From the NCBI GenBank assembly GCA_036276735.1, contig DASUOH010000025.1:1-64000 (forward strand): a stretch of 64,000 nucleotides of DNA, read 5' to 3'. Below are positions 8,321 through 16,383 of the stretch, piece by piece (within the stretch, counting starts at the first letter, position 1; each line of letters begins with the position of its first letter). A model generated the notes under the pieces. The model was given only the letters and a program-made list of their open reading frames with translations. It ran no database searches and was not told the origin of the DNA. Origin of the DNA: VRUE01 sp036276735 (GTDB taxonomy: Bacteria > Actinomycetota > Thermoleophilia > Solirubrobacterales > 70-9). Position numbers and translations under genes: made by a program.

Positions 8321-9013
8321 CTAGTTGAGCGGAAGCCCAGCGAGCCCGGTGACCTTGAAGTCGCCGCCCTCGATCTCGATCGGGATCGCGTAGACAGTCT
8401 TGTCGACCCGGTAGAGGACGAAACCCCGGTCGTCTTCGACTCGCACTGAGCCGACATCGACCTGAGCCGCTTCCTGACGCAGTTCCTTCGCAGCGGCGGG
8501 GTTGGTCATCTGCTCGAGGCCGGTGGCGCAACTCGCGTCTTCCCCTTTAGTCGCCTGCGAGGCGAGCTCTTCGAGCGATTTGGCAATGCCGCTCCCAAGG
8601 TATTCACAGGCGGCGGCCCACTCCCGCTCGGCACGGGCGTCGAGGAAGTCGTGCAGGGCAGCCGATGCTCGATCGAACTCCGAGCCTTCTACCTCGGCGC
8701 CGAATTCCTGAACGCTGTTGTCGCCGCCCTTGACCTGGAACTGCTTCGCACCGCCGCCCGAGTCCTCGTGGGGCTTGGGGGTGAAATCGCCCGAACTCTC
8801 GTCCCCGGCGTCGGCCTGCCCGTTCGACCGCCCGGAACGGGCGGAGCCATCGCCGTTCGACTTCGCCGGCGGAGCGGTGTCCGCGCTCCGCTCCTGCGCG
8901 GGAGCCGTTTTGGCATCGGTCGCCGTGGTCGAGTCGTCGCCCCCACCACAGGAGGCGACGCCGAGCGCCGCCAGGGCAACTACGAGCAGCGAGAGGCGAT
9001 TCCTCACGGCCAC
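8321..9013 (-). CDS. Predicted lipoprotein, paralogue of the 14.3-14.9 kb lipoprotein
   Basis: A 230-residue exported protein: a hydrophobic signal ending in a lipobox GVASC with Cys22 as lipidation site, then a low-complexity Ser/Thr/Gly/Asp linker to about residue 95, then a globular domain. The domain has the pattern LxxRAERxWAAACEYLG, a later Cys (DASCATGL), and VRVEDDRGFVLYR, which is shared with the product of 14290-14862. The family is common in this bacterial group and has no known function. The gene sits 3 nt after the thiolase and 38 nt before the enoyl-CoA hydratase, so all three may share a transcript. Confidence 0.75.
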   Translation of the reverse strand: MAVRNRLSLLVVALAALGVASCGGGDDSTTATDAKTAPAQERSADTAPPAKSNGDGSARSGRSNGQADAGDESSGDFTPKPHEDSGGGAKQFQVKGGDNSVQEFGAEVEGSEFDRASAALHDFLDARAEREWAAACEYLGSGIAKSLEELASQATKGEDASCATGLEQMTNPAAAKELRQEAAQVDVGSVRVEDDRGFVLYRVDKTVYAIPIEIEGGDFKVTGLAGLPLN

Positions 9014-9016
9014 AGG

Positions 9017-10174
9017 TTAGACGCGTTCGACGATCATCGCCTTGCCTTGCCCCCCGGCGACGCACATGGTCTCCAGGCCGACCTGGTGGTCGTCGGTCTC
9101 CATCACGTTGAGCAGGGTGCCCATGATGCGGGCGCCGGTCATCCCGAAGGGGTGGCCGAGGGCGATCGCGCCGCCATGGGTGTTGAGCTTGTCCTGGGGG
9201 ATGTCGCACTCGTCCATGATCGGGATCACCTGGGCGGCGAAGGCCTCGTTCAGCTCGACCGCGTCGACGTCGTCGATCGTCATCCCGGCCCGGTCGAGCA
9301 CCTTCTTGATCGCGCCGATCGGGGCGACGCCCATGTACTCGGGCTCGTTGCCGAAGGTGGCGGAGGTGACGATGCGGGCGCGCGGGGTCAGGCCCAGCTC
9401 CTTGGCCTTGGTGTCGCTCATCAGCAGCACCGCCGCGGCGCCGTCGTTGAGCGGGCATGAGTTGCCGGCGGTGACGCCGCCCTCGCCGAACGCCTCGGGC
9501 AGTTCGGAGAGCTTCTCCAGGGTCGAGGAGGCGCGAGGGCCGTCGTCCTTGGCGACCTCGGTGCCGTCGGGCAACTTCACCGGGACGATCTCGCGGTCGA
9601 AGAAGCCGTCCTCCTGGGAGCGGACCGCCAGTTCCTGGGAGCGCTGCGCGAACTTGTCCATGTCGGCGCGGCTGACCTCGTATCTCTTGGCGACGTTGAC
9701 GGCCGTGTGGCCCATTTCGATGTAGGCGTTGGGCTGGCCGTTCTCGCCGAGCAGGTTCGGGTTGCGGTCGTCGACGCGGACTGGCTCGGACGCTTCGTTG
9801 AAGCGGCTCACCCACTCGACCCCGGCGGCGATGTAGACGTCGCCCTCGCCGGCCTTGATCGCGTTGCCGGCGTGGCGGATCGCGTCGAGGCTGGAAGAGC
9901 AGTAGCGCGAGACCGTGACGCCGTTGACCTCCTGCGGCAGCTTCTCGGAGAGCAGCGAGATGATCCGGGCGATGTTGAACGCCTGCAGGCCCTGCGGCAT
10001 GCCGACCCCGCAGAAAATGTCTTCGACCGACGCCGGGTCCACCTCGGGATTGCGCTCGAGCAGCTGGTCGACCACGTAGGCGCCCGTCTCCTCGGGGCGC
10101 AGCTGGGCGAGCGAGCCCTTGAAGGCACGACCGATCGGCGTGCGGACGGTGTCGACGATCACTGCATCGGGCAT
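9017..10174 (-). CDS. Acetyl-CoA C-acyltransferase (thiolase)
   Basis: A 385-residue thiolase. The acylated nucleophile is Cys92 in VSRYCSSSLDAI; the C-terminal GGAIALGHPFGMTGAR holds the active-site His, and CVAGGQG supplies the second Cys. Thiolases cleave 3-ketoacyl-CoA with CoA, or run the reverse condensation. The start at 10174 (MPDAVIVDTVRTPIG) is the standard one and is preceded by AAGGAGA; the frame stays open upstream but that part is not thiolase. It is the first gene of the run thiolase, lipoprotein, enoyl-CoA hydratase, fitting beta-oxidation. Confidence 0.92.
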   Translation of the reverse strand: MPDAVIVDTVRTPIGRAFKGSLAQLRPEETGAYVVDQLLERNPEVDPASVEDIFCGVGMPQGLQAFNIARIISLLSEKLPQEVNGVTVSRYCSSSLDAIRHAGNAIKAGEGDVYIAAGVEWVSRFNEASEPVRVDDRNPNLLGENGQPNAYIEMGHTAVNVAKRYEVSRADMDKFAQRSQELAVRSQEDGFFDREIVPVKLPDGTEVAKDDGPRASSTLEKLSELPEAFGEGGVTAGNSCPLNDGAAAVLLMSDTKAKELGLTPRARIVTSATFGNEPEYMGVAPIGAIKKVLDRAGMTIDDVDAVELNEAFAAQVIPIMDECDIPQDKLNTHGGAIALGHPFGMTGARIMGTLLNVMETDDHQVGLETMCVAGGQGKAMIVERV

Positions 10175-10281
10175 GCGGGGACTCTCCTTGGAAGTCGAGG
10201 GCGAAGGCGCTGCCCCGGGAGGGTATTTGACCGCGCGCCTCGCCGCCCCTCTCCCGGCGGCGGTTCCATTAGGTTTCCCCC

Positions 10282-10656
10282 ATGCCGCTCGACGGGCTGC
10301 GCGCATGGATCGGTGAGGTGGAGCGCAAGCTCGGCATGCGCACCCGCGTCTTCCTCGTCCTGGCCGCGCTCGCGATCGGCGGCGCCGGCGCCGCGATCTA
10401 CATCGCGCTCGACACGCGCGACACCGCGGTCAGCGAGAGTGACGTGCGGGCACTGCAGGAGGACCTCGAAGCGCAGATCGCGGGCGGCGGTGGCGCGGGT
10501 GCGACGGACACGGCGGAGGTGACGCAGCTGCAAGCGGAACTGAGCGCGCTGAAAGGTGAAGTGCAGCGACTGCGAGGCAAAGGCGCCTCGGCGAAACCCG
10601 GCGGGGTCGAGGGCAATGGAAGCGCCGAGGCGGAGACCGGCGGCTTGGAGCCCTGA
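10282..10656 (+). CDS. Single-pass membrane protein with coiled coil
   Basis: A 124-residue protein: a short cytoplasmic N-terminus ending in Arg/Lys (GEVERKLGMRTR), one membrane helix (VFLVLAALAIGGAGAAIYIAL, about 23-43), then a heptad-rich extracellular or periplasm-side segment (VRALQEDLEAQI and VTQLQAELSALKGEVQRLR) split by a Gly-rich hinge and ending in a disordered tail. The family is not recognised. It is divergent from the thiolase, with 107 nt between the two starts. Confidence 0.65.
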   Translation: MPLDGLRAWIGEVERKLGMRTRVFLVLAALAIGGAGAAIYIALDTRDTAVSESDVRALQEDLEAQIAGGGGAGATDTAEVTQLQAELSALKGEVQRLRGKGASAKPGGVEGNGSAEAETGGLEP

Positions 10657-10711
10657 GCTCTCGACGCTGTTTACGATTTGTTCAGCACATTGAGTAGAAT
10701 TGCTCAGTGTA

Positions 10712-11902
10712 ATGAGCGAATTGCAGCCCTATCAACGCAGTATCGCGAGCGACCTGGTTGCCAGGCTCGCCGAGGACGCCCCGCGGATTCAAGTTGTCAG
10801 CGGGCCCAGGCAGGTCGGAAAGACCACTGCGGTGCGGCAGGCGCTGGAGGCGCTGGAGGACCCGAGTCACTACGTCAGCGCCGACGAGCCGACGCTGCGC
10901 GATTCGGCCTGGCTGGAGGCGGAGTGGGAAGAGGGGCGTCGCCTCGCCCGGAGCCGAACGGCCGGGGGGATCCTCGCCGTCGACGAGATCCAGAAGGTCA
11001 CGGGCTGGGCGGAGGCGGTCAAGCGCCTCTGGGACGAGGACCGTCGTGAAGGGCTTCCGCTGAGGGTCGTCCTGCTCGGATCGGCCGCCCTGCTCGTTCA
11101 GCGGGGATTGAGCGAGAGCCTGACGGGACGATTCGAGCTGATCCGAGCTCCCCACTGGTCGTTTGGCGAGATGAACGAAGCCTTCGGCTTCAGCGTCGAC
11201 GAGTTCGTGCATTTCGGTGGATATCCGGGCGCGGCGAATCTGATCGAGGACGAGGAGCGCTGGGCCGCCTACGTGCTCGACTCGATCGTCGAGACGACGA
11301 TCTCGCGCGACCTGCTGCTCCTCACCCGCGTCGACAAGCCGGCCCTTCTGCGCAGTCTCTTCCGACTGGTCTGCGACTACACCGGCCAGATCGTCTCCTA
11401 CCAGAAGCTCACCGGGCAGCTGCAGGATGCGGGCAACACGACGACGCTCGCCCACTATCTCGACCTGCTCGGCGGCGCCGGGCTCGCGGTAGGCCTGGAG
11501 AAATACGCCGCCGGCAAGGTCCGGCAGCGTCGCTCGACCCCCAAGCTGCTCGTCCTTGACACGGCTCTGGTCAGCGCCGTGGCGGGACGCACCCTCGCCG
11601 AGGACCGCGACGACGCCGAGCGCTGGGGACGACTGGTCGAGACCGCGGTCGGCGCCCACCTCGTCGGCACGCGCGACCCGCGGGCCGAAGTCCTCTACTG
11701 GCGCGACCGCAACCGGGAGGTCGACTTCGTGGTCGAGCGCGGCGCGGAGCTGACCGCGCTCGAGGTCAAGAGCGGTCGCCGACGCGACGGTATGCCGGGC
11801 CTGTCTGCCTTCGAGGCCGCGCACGGCCCGGCTCGGAAGCTGCTGGTCGGCGGAGACGGCACTCCCCTGGAGGCGTTTCTCTCCGCTTCGACGCCGCTCT
11901 GA
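10712..11902 (+). CDS. AAA+ ATPase with C-terminal DUF4143 nuclease-like domain
   Basis: About 396 residues. Walker A is GPRQVGKT at 31-38 and Walker B is ILAVDEIQ; the N-terminal part is AAA_14. The C-terminal DUF4143 part ends with REVDFVV then TALEVKSG, a D...ExK pattern like PD-(D/E)XK nucleases. The TTG at 10700 opens the frame, but ATG at 10712 (MSELQPYQRS) fits the family better. Upstream bases are AT-rich, with a short palindrome GCTCA/TGAGC spanning the ATG. These ATPases are widespread, patchily distributed and mostly uncharacterised; nothing next to it suggests a partner. Confidence 0.82.
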   Translation: MSELQPYQRSIASDLVARLAEDAPRIQVVSGPRQVGKTTAVRQALEALEDPSHYVSADEPTLRDSAWLEAEWEEGRRLARSRTAGGILAVDEIQKVTGWAEAVKRLWDEDRREGLPLRVVLLGSAALLVQRGLSESLTGRFELIRAPHWSFGEMNEAFGFSVDEFVHFGGYPGAANLIEDEERWAAYVLDSIVETTISRDLLLLTRVDKPALLRSLFRLVCDYTGQIVSYQKLTGQLQDAGNTTTLAHYLDLLGGAGLAVGLEKYAAGKVRQRRSTPKLLVLDTALVSAVAGRTLAEDRDDAERWGRLVETAVGAHLVGTRDPRAEVLYWRDRNREVDFVVERGAELTALEVKSGRRRDGMPGLSAFEAAHGPARKLLVGGDGTPLEAFLSASTPL

Positions 11903-12032
11903 TCGCGTAGCACCGTTACAAGCAGTTTGTGACAATCCGCACGCTTACGCCTGCTGGCGTCCCCACTCTCGGTTAGGTTGTTCGCAATCCATCTCGCGCC
12001 CAGCGCGAGCCGCGGCAGCGAAAGGAGACTCA

Positions 12033-12179
12033 ATGCCTGAGGGCTATTGCGTCAAAGAGCGCAAGAAGGTCGAGATCAAAGACGCCAAGCAGGTGACGAT
12101 GAAGAACGGTCGCCCCGCCATCCAGGGCGTCTGCCCCGACTGCGGCACCAAAATCTTCAAGATCGGCAAGCTGGAATAG
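12033..12179 (+). CDS. DUF5679 mini zinc-ribbon-like protein
   Basis: A 48-residue protein: MPEGYCVKE at the start, an NGRPAIQGVCPDCGTK block in the middle and a short FKIG end. It matches the DUF5679 family in length and in the second Cys pair (Cys34, Cys37). The first pair is Cys6 and Glu9 instead of C-x2-C, so a zinc site, if present, would be C-E-C-C. A strong AAAGGAGA lies 5 nt before the ATG, and two hairpins follow the stop, marking a complete short transcription unit. The role of the family is unknown. Confidence 0.8.
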   Translation: MPEGYCVKERKKVEIKDAKQVTMKNGRPAIQGVCPDCGTKIFKIGKLE

Positions 12180-12200
12180 GCCGCGAGAAGACCCCCCTGA

Positions 12201-12221
12201 CCGTACTCACGATGAGTACGG
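12201..12221 (+). terminator. Perfect 9-bp hairpin after the DUF5679 gene
   Basis: CCGTACTCA, a 3-nt loop CGA, and TGAGTACGG form a perfect stem 21 nt after the DUF5679 stop codon. There is no T-run, as is common in high-GC actinobacteria, so it is called a terminator on position and stem strength. Confidence 0.5.
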
Positions 12222-12242
12222 GGTGAACGAGGGAAAGAGAAC

Positions 12243-12273
12243 GGGTCGGGGACCTCTTGAAGGCCCCCGACCC
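12243..12273. terminator. GC-rich hairpin between convergent genes
   Basis: GGGTCGGGG and CCCCGACCC pair perfectly over a 13-nt loop. It lies between the DUF5679 gene and the convergent secreted-protein gene, and is followed by a short GTT on the plus strand. It probably stops transcripts from both sides. Confidence 0.6.
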
Positions 12274-12313
12274 TGTTGCATTCACCGAGGGTCCACAGCG
12301 GACCCGATCCCTG

Positions 12314-12913
12314 CTATTTGATGCCGTACACCCCGGCGGGGCTCACGCTCGCGGAGAACGTCAGTTCCTTGTCCATCGATCCAGGTATGGAGACCGGGGC
12401 CGCGAAGCTCAGGCTGGATATTTCTTCGGCATTGTCGGGCACCATCTCCATGTCCCCTGCGTAGTAATAGTCATCGAAGTAGGAACCGCATTCACCGGCC
12501 GTCTCCCAGAAGATCGACGTGTAATTTGCGACGATCTTCTGTTCCGATACGTGGAGCCCCCATGGCATGCTGACTTCCTCATCCAACACCTGACAAGCGT
12601 AGTTCCAGTGAGAAGTTTCGCTTTCACACGTTTCAACATCAGTTGCAAAACTGATCACGCTTCCATTACCGCCACCCCGAAGTTCGAGTTCAGCGTCGAA
12701 CTCGCAGGTCGTGCGTCCAGTGGGATACGGCCATTTCCAATAACCTTCGAGGTGGCGCGTGATAGTGCCTTCGAGTTGGATTACCTCGTTTTCTGGTGCT
12801 TCTAGCGGAGAGCCGTTTTTGGTGAATTCGGATGCAACCGCGGATGGAGCCAGGACGGCTAGAGCCGTCAATGCCACGGTTACGAGGAACATGCCCCTTT
12901 TGAGCTTTCTCAT
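12314..12913 (-). CDS. Secreted protein of unknown function
   Basis: A 199-residue protein with a clear signal peptide (MRKLKRGMFLVTVALTAL..APSAVAS, cleavage near residue 30). The open frame extends upstream, but ATG at 12913 directly precedes the Lys/Arg-rich signal start. The mature part has five Cys (TTCEF, ETCES, YACQV, GECGS) and many Tyr, Trp and acidic residues, which suggests a disulfide-stabilised beta-rich fold. Base composition is visibly less GC-rich than the neighbours, which hints at transfer or relaxed codon use. No family was recognised. It is followed by a strong hairpin at 12243-12273. Confidence 0.65.
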   Translation of the reverse strand: MRKLKRGMFLVTVALTALAVLAPSAVASEFTKNGSPLEAPENEVIQLEGTITRHLEGYWKWPYPTGRTTCEFDAELELRGGGNGSVISFATDVETCESETSHWNYACQVLDEEVSMPWGLHVSEQKIVANYTSIFWETAGECGSYFDDYYYAGDMEMVPDNAEEISSLSFAAPVSIPGSMDKELTFSASVSPAGVYGIK

Positions 12914-13069
12914 GCGCACCTTTCGATTGCGTTGACTGCTTCCTTCCGGATGGGCGCACACCGAGCGCGCCGGTACCGGTACCCGTGAATCGCAATCGAG
13001 TCTCATCGCCGCCCAGTCGAGAGGCAATGGCCAATGTGAGTGGAGTGGTTCTCGCTTGTTACCGTGTCG

Positions 13070-14329
13070 CTATGGCTCGGCGTTGCGGTCGATTGCCGCG
13101 CTGTGGAGGCGCAGAGCCGTCTCGAGCTCGGCGGCACAGCTGTCGATCGGCCTTCCGATTAAATTTTCGGCGGAGCGCAGTCGAATACCGACGGTCTTGC
13201 GAGTCACCCCGAGCGAGGCGGCCGCCGCCGAGGCGTTGTGCCCGGCTGCGATATATGCGTGGAGTGTCCTGCGCAGCGTCGCCCCGCCATCCCGCCCGCG
13301 CTGCAGAGGGGCGAGATAGGTGCTCTGCAAGGAGCAGGCAAGCAGCTCGTCGTTCAGCGCCGCGGCAAACAGGGCGACCTCGACGTAGGCGACGACGTTC
13401 TCCGCTCCGCGCAGGGCGACCGGCATCGCCGCGGCAGCCTGACGATGACTCAACCGCCAGCCATTGATGCCGTGCCCAGGCTCCCCGACCGCCAAGGCTC
13501 CGTCTTGAGGCCAGCCGGGTCCGGCCAGGCGCAGCGCCTCCCCCGCTGCCAGCCTGCGACCCCCTCCAAGCCATGCCCAGATCGTCCCGGTGTCCGCAAG
13601 GACCGACAGGAGACGACGGTCGAGGGCCCTGGCGAGATTCTTCAGGGTGGCCCGCGCCTCGGAGCCGGACGCGATCAGGCCGATGTGCCATGCGTCGAGC
13701 TCGTAGTCGAGGTCGACGCCATCCACCAGCTCGCCGGCTAGGAGCATGCGTACCCGCGCAGCTCGACTTTCCTCGGCATTGCGGTGGCAGCCCTCAGCCT
13801 CACGGCTGTACTCCTCGGCGACCGTGGCGACGACGCGATCGAAGAGCACAGCCTCCTCGCGCAGGGCTCTTCGCAGCTCGGAGGCCGGTATCGCCAACTC
13901 CTCATTTGCCTCCTGGACGATGAAATCGCCGAGCAGGGCAAAACCGGCGAAGTAGCGGCGCAGGACGGTGTCGAGGCTTATGCCGAGCCGCGCCGCGTAG
14001 CGGGCCTGGTGGAGAAGTTGCACCGGGACGGGGGCGGACCCGGAGGCGCTCCTGTCCGGTGGTGCCCGCAGGGCGCTCAGGCCATACTCGACTCCCGCTT
14101 TCACCGCGTCGCGAAGGCCGACGACGTATGCCGGATCGGCGATGTCACCGGGATCCGAGATTCCATGGACCCGAGCCAGCGCCGTCTGCTCGATCTCGCT
14201 TCTCCGTCGCGCCAGACGCTCTGCCAGGCGCGCCCGCACCGCGCGGGGGAGGAACTGGGCGGAGCTCGATCTCCTCGCCACGCCGCCCCCTATTCGAATT
14301 CCTGCGGCGCAGAGGAGAGCACCCTCCAC
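13070..14329 (-). CDS. PucR/CdaR-type transcriptional regulator
   Basis: Up to 419 residues. The C-terminal GHNASAAAASLGVTRKTVGIRLRSAE is the PucR-family helix-turn-helix; the middle part around ARMLLAGELVDGVDLDYELDAWHIGLIA resembles the GGDEF-like sensor region of the family, and the N-terminus is helical. Such regulators often control purine, amino-acid or sugar-acid catabolism. The ATG at 14329 overlaps the upstream lipoprotein gene by 40 nt; a GTG at 14281 would avoid the overlap, so the start is uncertain. It is the last minus-strand gene after the surface-protein operon and may be carried on the same transcript. Confidence 0.8.
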   Translation of the reverse strand: MEGALLCAAGIRIGGGVARRSSSAQFLPRAVRARLAERLARRRSEIEQTALARVHGISDPGDIADPAYVVGLRDAVKAGVEYGLSALRAPPDRSASGSAPVPVQLLHQARYAARLGISLDTVLRRYFAGFALLGDFIVQEANEELAIPASELRRALREEAVLFDRVVATVAEEYSREAEGCHRNAEESRAARVRMLLAGELVDGVDLDYELDAWHIGLIASGSEARATLKNLARALDRRLLSVLADTGTIWAWLGGGRRLAAGEALRLAGPGWPQDGALAVGEPGHGINGWRLSHRQAAAAMPVALRGAENVVAYVEVALFAAALNDELLACSLQSTYLAPLQRGRDGGATLRRTLHAYIAAGHNASAAAASLGVTRKTVGIRLRSAENLIGRPIDSCAAELETALRLHSAAIDRNAEP

Positions 14330-14862
14330 CCACCGCCCTCGCGCTTGACCGCCAGCCAGTAGTCCTTCCCGTCGGCTCCGTGAAAGAGGGCAAAGCCAGC
14401 GCCCTCGCCCGCCGCCCCGCCCTCTTTGACCCGCAGGGAGGCGATCGGGCGCCCGGCAACCGGCGAGGGCCGCCGCGCCTTGGCGGCTGCGACCAACGCC
14501 ACCAGCACCTCCCCGCAGCTCGGCCTGGGGGTCCGCTTGGACTTTCTGATGACTTCGGCGATCTGCGCCCTCGGGCTCTGGCCCAGGTAGCCGCAGGCAG
14601 CCTCGAAGCGGCGCTCTGCGAGCGCCCGCAGGTAGGCGGCGACCTGCGCCTGGGCGGCGAGGCGGTCCTCTTCGCCTGCCTCGGCGCCGAAGCGCGCCAG
14701 GGCCAACTCACCGGGCCCCTTGCCGCTGTAGCGCTCGAAGGGGGCGCTGCGGGGGGAGAGGACTTCGGCCGCCTGCTCTGGGGCGCTCTCCCCGCCCTCT
14801 GACCCGCAGGCGCCCAGGGCGAGGCAGAGCAGCAGGGCGATCAGGGGGGCCGGCACCCTCAC
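14290..14862 (-). CDS. Predicted lipoprotein, last member of the surface-protein operon
   Basis: About 190 residues from GTG 14862: signal peptide VRVPAPLIALLLCLALGAC with lipobox LGAC, linker, then a domain with AYLRALAERRFEAACGYLG, a later Cys in RPSCGEVL, and AGFALFHGADGKDYWLAVKREGGGW. The same order of motifs occurs in the product of 8321-9013, so the two are paralogues. The frame is open upstream, but that part lacks signal features. It begins 32 nt after the preceding gene of the operon. The function is unknown; a cell-surface location is expected. Confidence 0.75.
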   Translation of the reverse strand: MRVPAPLIALLLCLALGACGSEGGESAPEQAAEVLSPRSAPFERYSGKGPGELALARFGAEAGEEDRLAAQAQVAAYLRALAERRFEAACGYLGQSPRAQIAEVIRKSKRTPRPSCGEVLVALVAAAKARRPSPVAGRPIASLRVKEGGAAGEGAGFALFHGADGKDYWLAVKREGGGWRVLSSAPQEFE

Positions 14863-14893
14863 CGCGTGGGTCCCCCGCTCCCCTCCCGGGCCC

Positions 14894-15604
14894 CTACCGA
14901 TAAAAGACAACGTAGAATGGCCCTTTCTGCAGGGTCGCGCCGCCGTAGAGGCGCACCTCGGCCCGCGGCACGGGGCAGCTGTTGGCACCGAGGTCCAGGA
15001 AGGCCGAGACGTCTCCGGCGGCGAGGAACTCAGGGGTCACCTGGCCGCCCTTGGCGGCGAAGGGCACGGCGATGCAGTAGACGCCGGGGGCGCCGAGGGT
15101 CACCTGGGCGGAGGTGATCCCCTTGGAGTCGCCGGGGAAGACGGCACCTTCCTCGCTCACCCTGGCGAAGGCCTCGGGGTTGGCGGAGCCCGCCGAGGTC
15201 GCGAAGTCGGCGCTGGCGGCCGAGGGGACCCGGGAGAGGCTCGCCTCCTCGACCTTGGCGCCGGTGACGGAGCCGTCGGCGATCTTCTCGGAGGTGATCA
15301 CCCCGTTTGGCAGCTTCTCTGCGCTCACCGCCCCGTTGGCGATCTTCGGGCCGCTCACCGCGCCGTTGGCGATCTTGCCCTGCTTGACCGCGCCGGCCTT
15401 CAGCTTCGGCGCGGTGACCGCGTGCTTTCTGAGCTTGTCGGCGGTGACCGCGCCGGGGCGAAGCTGGCGCTCGCCGACCGACTTTGGCGCCAGCTGATTC
15501 GCGGCATAGGCAGAGCCCATGCCGAGGGCGAGCAGCAGCGCCAGGGTGGAGGCGACGTTGGCGTAGGAGAGATGCGATCGGAGGGTCTTCATGGTCTTCT
15601 TCAT
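14894..15604 (-). CDS. Secreted protein with short beta-solenoid-type repeats
   Basis: A 236-residue exported protein. Signal peptide through about residue 34 (ANVASTLALLLALGMGSAYAA). Residues 38-120 are eight or so repeats of 9-11 residues with the pattern G-A-V-x-x-x-K-(L/I)-x-x (LRPGAVTADKL, VKQGKIANGAVSGPKIANGAVS, ITSEKIADGSVTGAK), which looks like a small left-handed solenoid or phage-fibre-like stalk. A C-terminal globular domain of about 100 residues with two Cys follows. Such proteins are common in Solirubrobacterales-type genomes and have no assigned function. The gene overlaps the upstream gene by 4 nt (ATGA). Confidence 0.75.
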   Translation of the reverse strand: MKKTMKTLRSHLSYANVASTLALLLALGMGSAYAANQLAPKSVGERQLRPGAVTADKLRKHAVTAPKLKAGAVKQGKIANGAVSGPKIANGAVSAEKLPNGVITSEKIADGSVTGAKVEEASLSRVPSAASADFATSAGSANPEAFARVSEEGAVFPGDSKGITSAQVTLGAPGVYCIAVPFAAKGGQVTPEFLAAGDVSAFLDLGANSCPVPRAEVRLYGGATLQKGPFYVVFYR

Positions 15605-16383
15605 CTCTTGGCCACCTTGCAGCTGCGGGTCAGGGTCGTGGTCAGGGTGGTGCCGCCGGCGAAGGCAAAGTGGGTGCGGGCGAGGGGAAAGAGCGCTCCC
15701 GGGAAGCCGGCTGGGGCTGGGCAGCCGGCCGAGAGGAAGCTGTGGGTCTGCCCTCCCCGCCGCCAGGTCCTGCCGAGGCGCAGCTCAAGGCCGGTGACGT
15801 AGCCCCAGTTGCCGGTGACCTCGGGGAAGGAGGCGTTGAGCGTGGTGCCGAAGGTTCCCTTCTGGCGCTTGACCTCCATCGCCAAGACGTAGGAGGTGGG
15901 GAGCGGCTCGGTGCCGTAGACGTGGGCGAGGATCACGGGCGCCCCACGCAGGACGCCGTTGAAGGCAAGCACCTTGCCCTCCGAGGGGAAGGGGGACTGC
16001 TCGGGGAAGCGCACCGCGGCAGAAAAGGAGCCGGTGCCGATCAGCGAGTCCCCGCAGGCCGCCATCGCCTCGGCGGTGGTCGAGGGCTCGATGTGGCCGA
16101 TCCGGCACTTGGGCAGGCCGCGGGTCTCGAGGCGCCCGGCGCGATGGAAGCCGAAGCTGACGCGTTCGAGCTGCGGTGGCTCACCGGCCCGCACCGGGGT
16201 GATGTGACCGCCGATCCGCACCTCGATCGGGGCGGTGCCGGTGCGCGGCAGGGACTTGGGGGAAAGGGAGCCCGAGACCGCGACCCGGGCTCCTCCCTCC
16301 TGGGCTACCTCCGCGCTGGCGGGGGGGGTGGCCAGGAGGGCGAGGGCCACGAGGAGGGCGGGGACTGGACGGGCGACCCTCAC
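15601..16383 (-). CDS. Secreted protein of unknown function
   Basis: A 260-residue exported protein with a signal peptide ending near ATPPASA (residue 24). The mature part is beta-rich with paired Cys (LPKCRIG, MAACGDS, SAGCPAP, TRSCKV), a conserved-looking PIEVRIGGHITP segment and SLIGTGSFSAAVRFPEQ. Motif order resembles the repeat units of the large neighbour encoded at 16380-19943 (gene products with LPKGL, CP and IGT segments), so it may be a one-unit relative; that is inference. Overlaps of 4 nt on both sides place it firmly in the operon. Confidence 0.7.
   Translation of the reverse strand: MRVARPVPALLVALALLATPPASAEVAQEGGARVAVSGSLSPKSLPRTGTAPIEVRIGGHITPVRAGEPPQLERVSFGFHRAGRLETRGLPKCRIGHIEPSTTAEAMAACGDSLIGTGSFSAAVRFPEQSPFPSEGKVLAFNGVLRGAPVILAHVYGTEPLPTSYVLAMEVKRQKGTFGTTLNASFPEVTGNWGYVTGLELRLGRTWRRGGQTHSFLSAGCPAPAGFPGALFPLARTHFAFAGGTTLTTTLTRSCKVAKR

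Noticed and set aside
10700..10720. Palindrome GCTCA-N6-TGAGC at the start of the DUF4143 ATPase as an operator
   Set aside because: The arms are only 5 bp and it overlaps the start codon; it is mentioned with the gene but not supported as a separate site.
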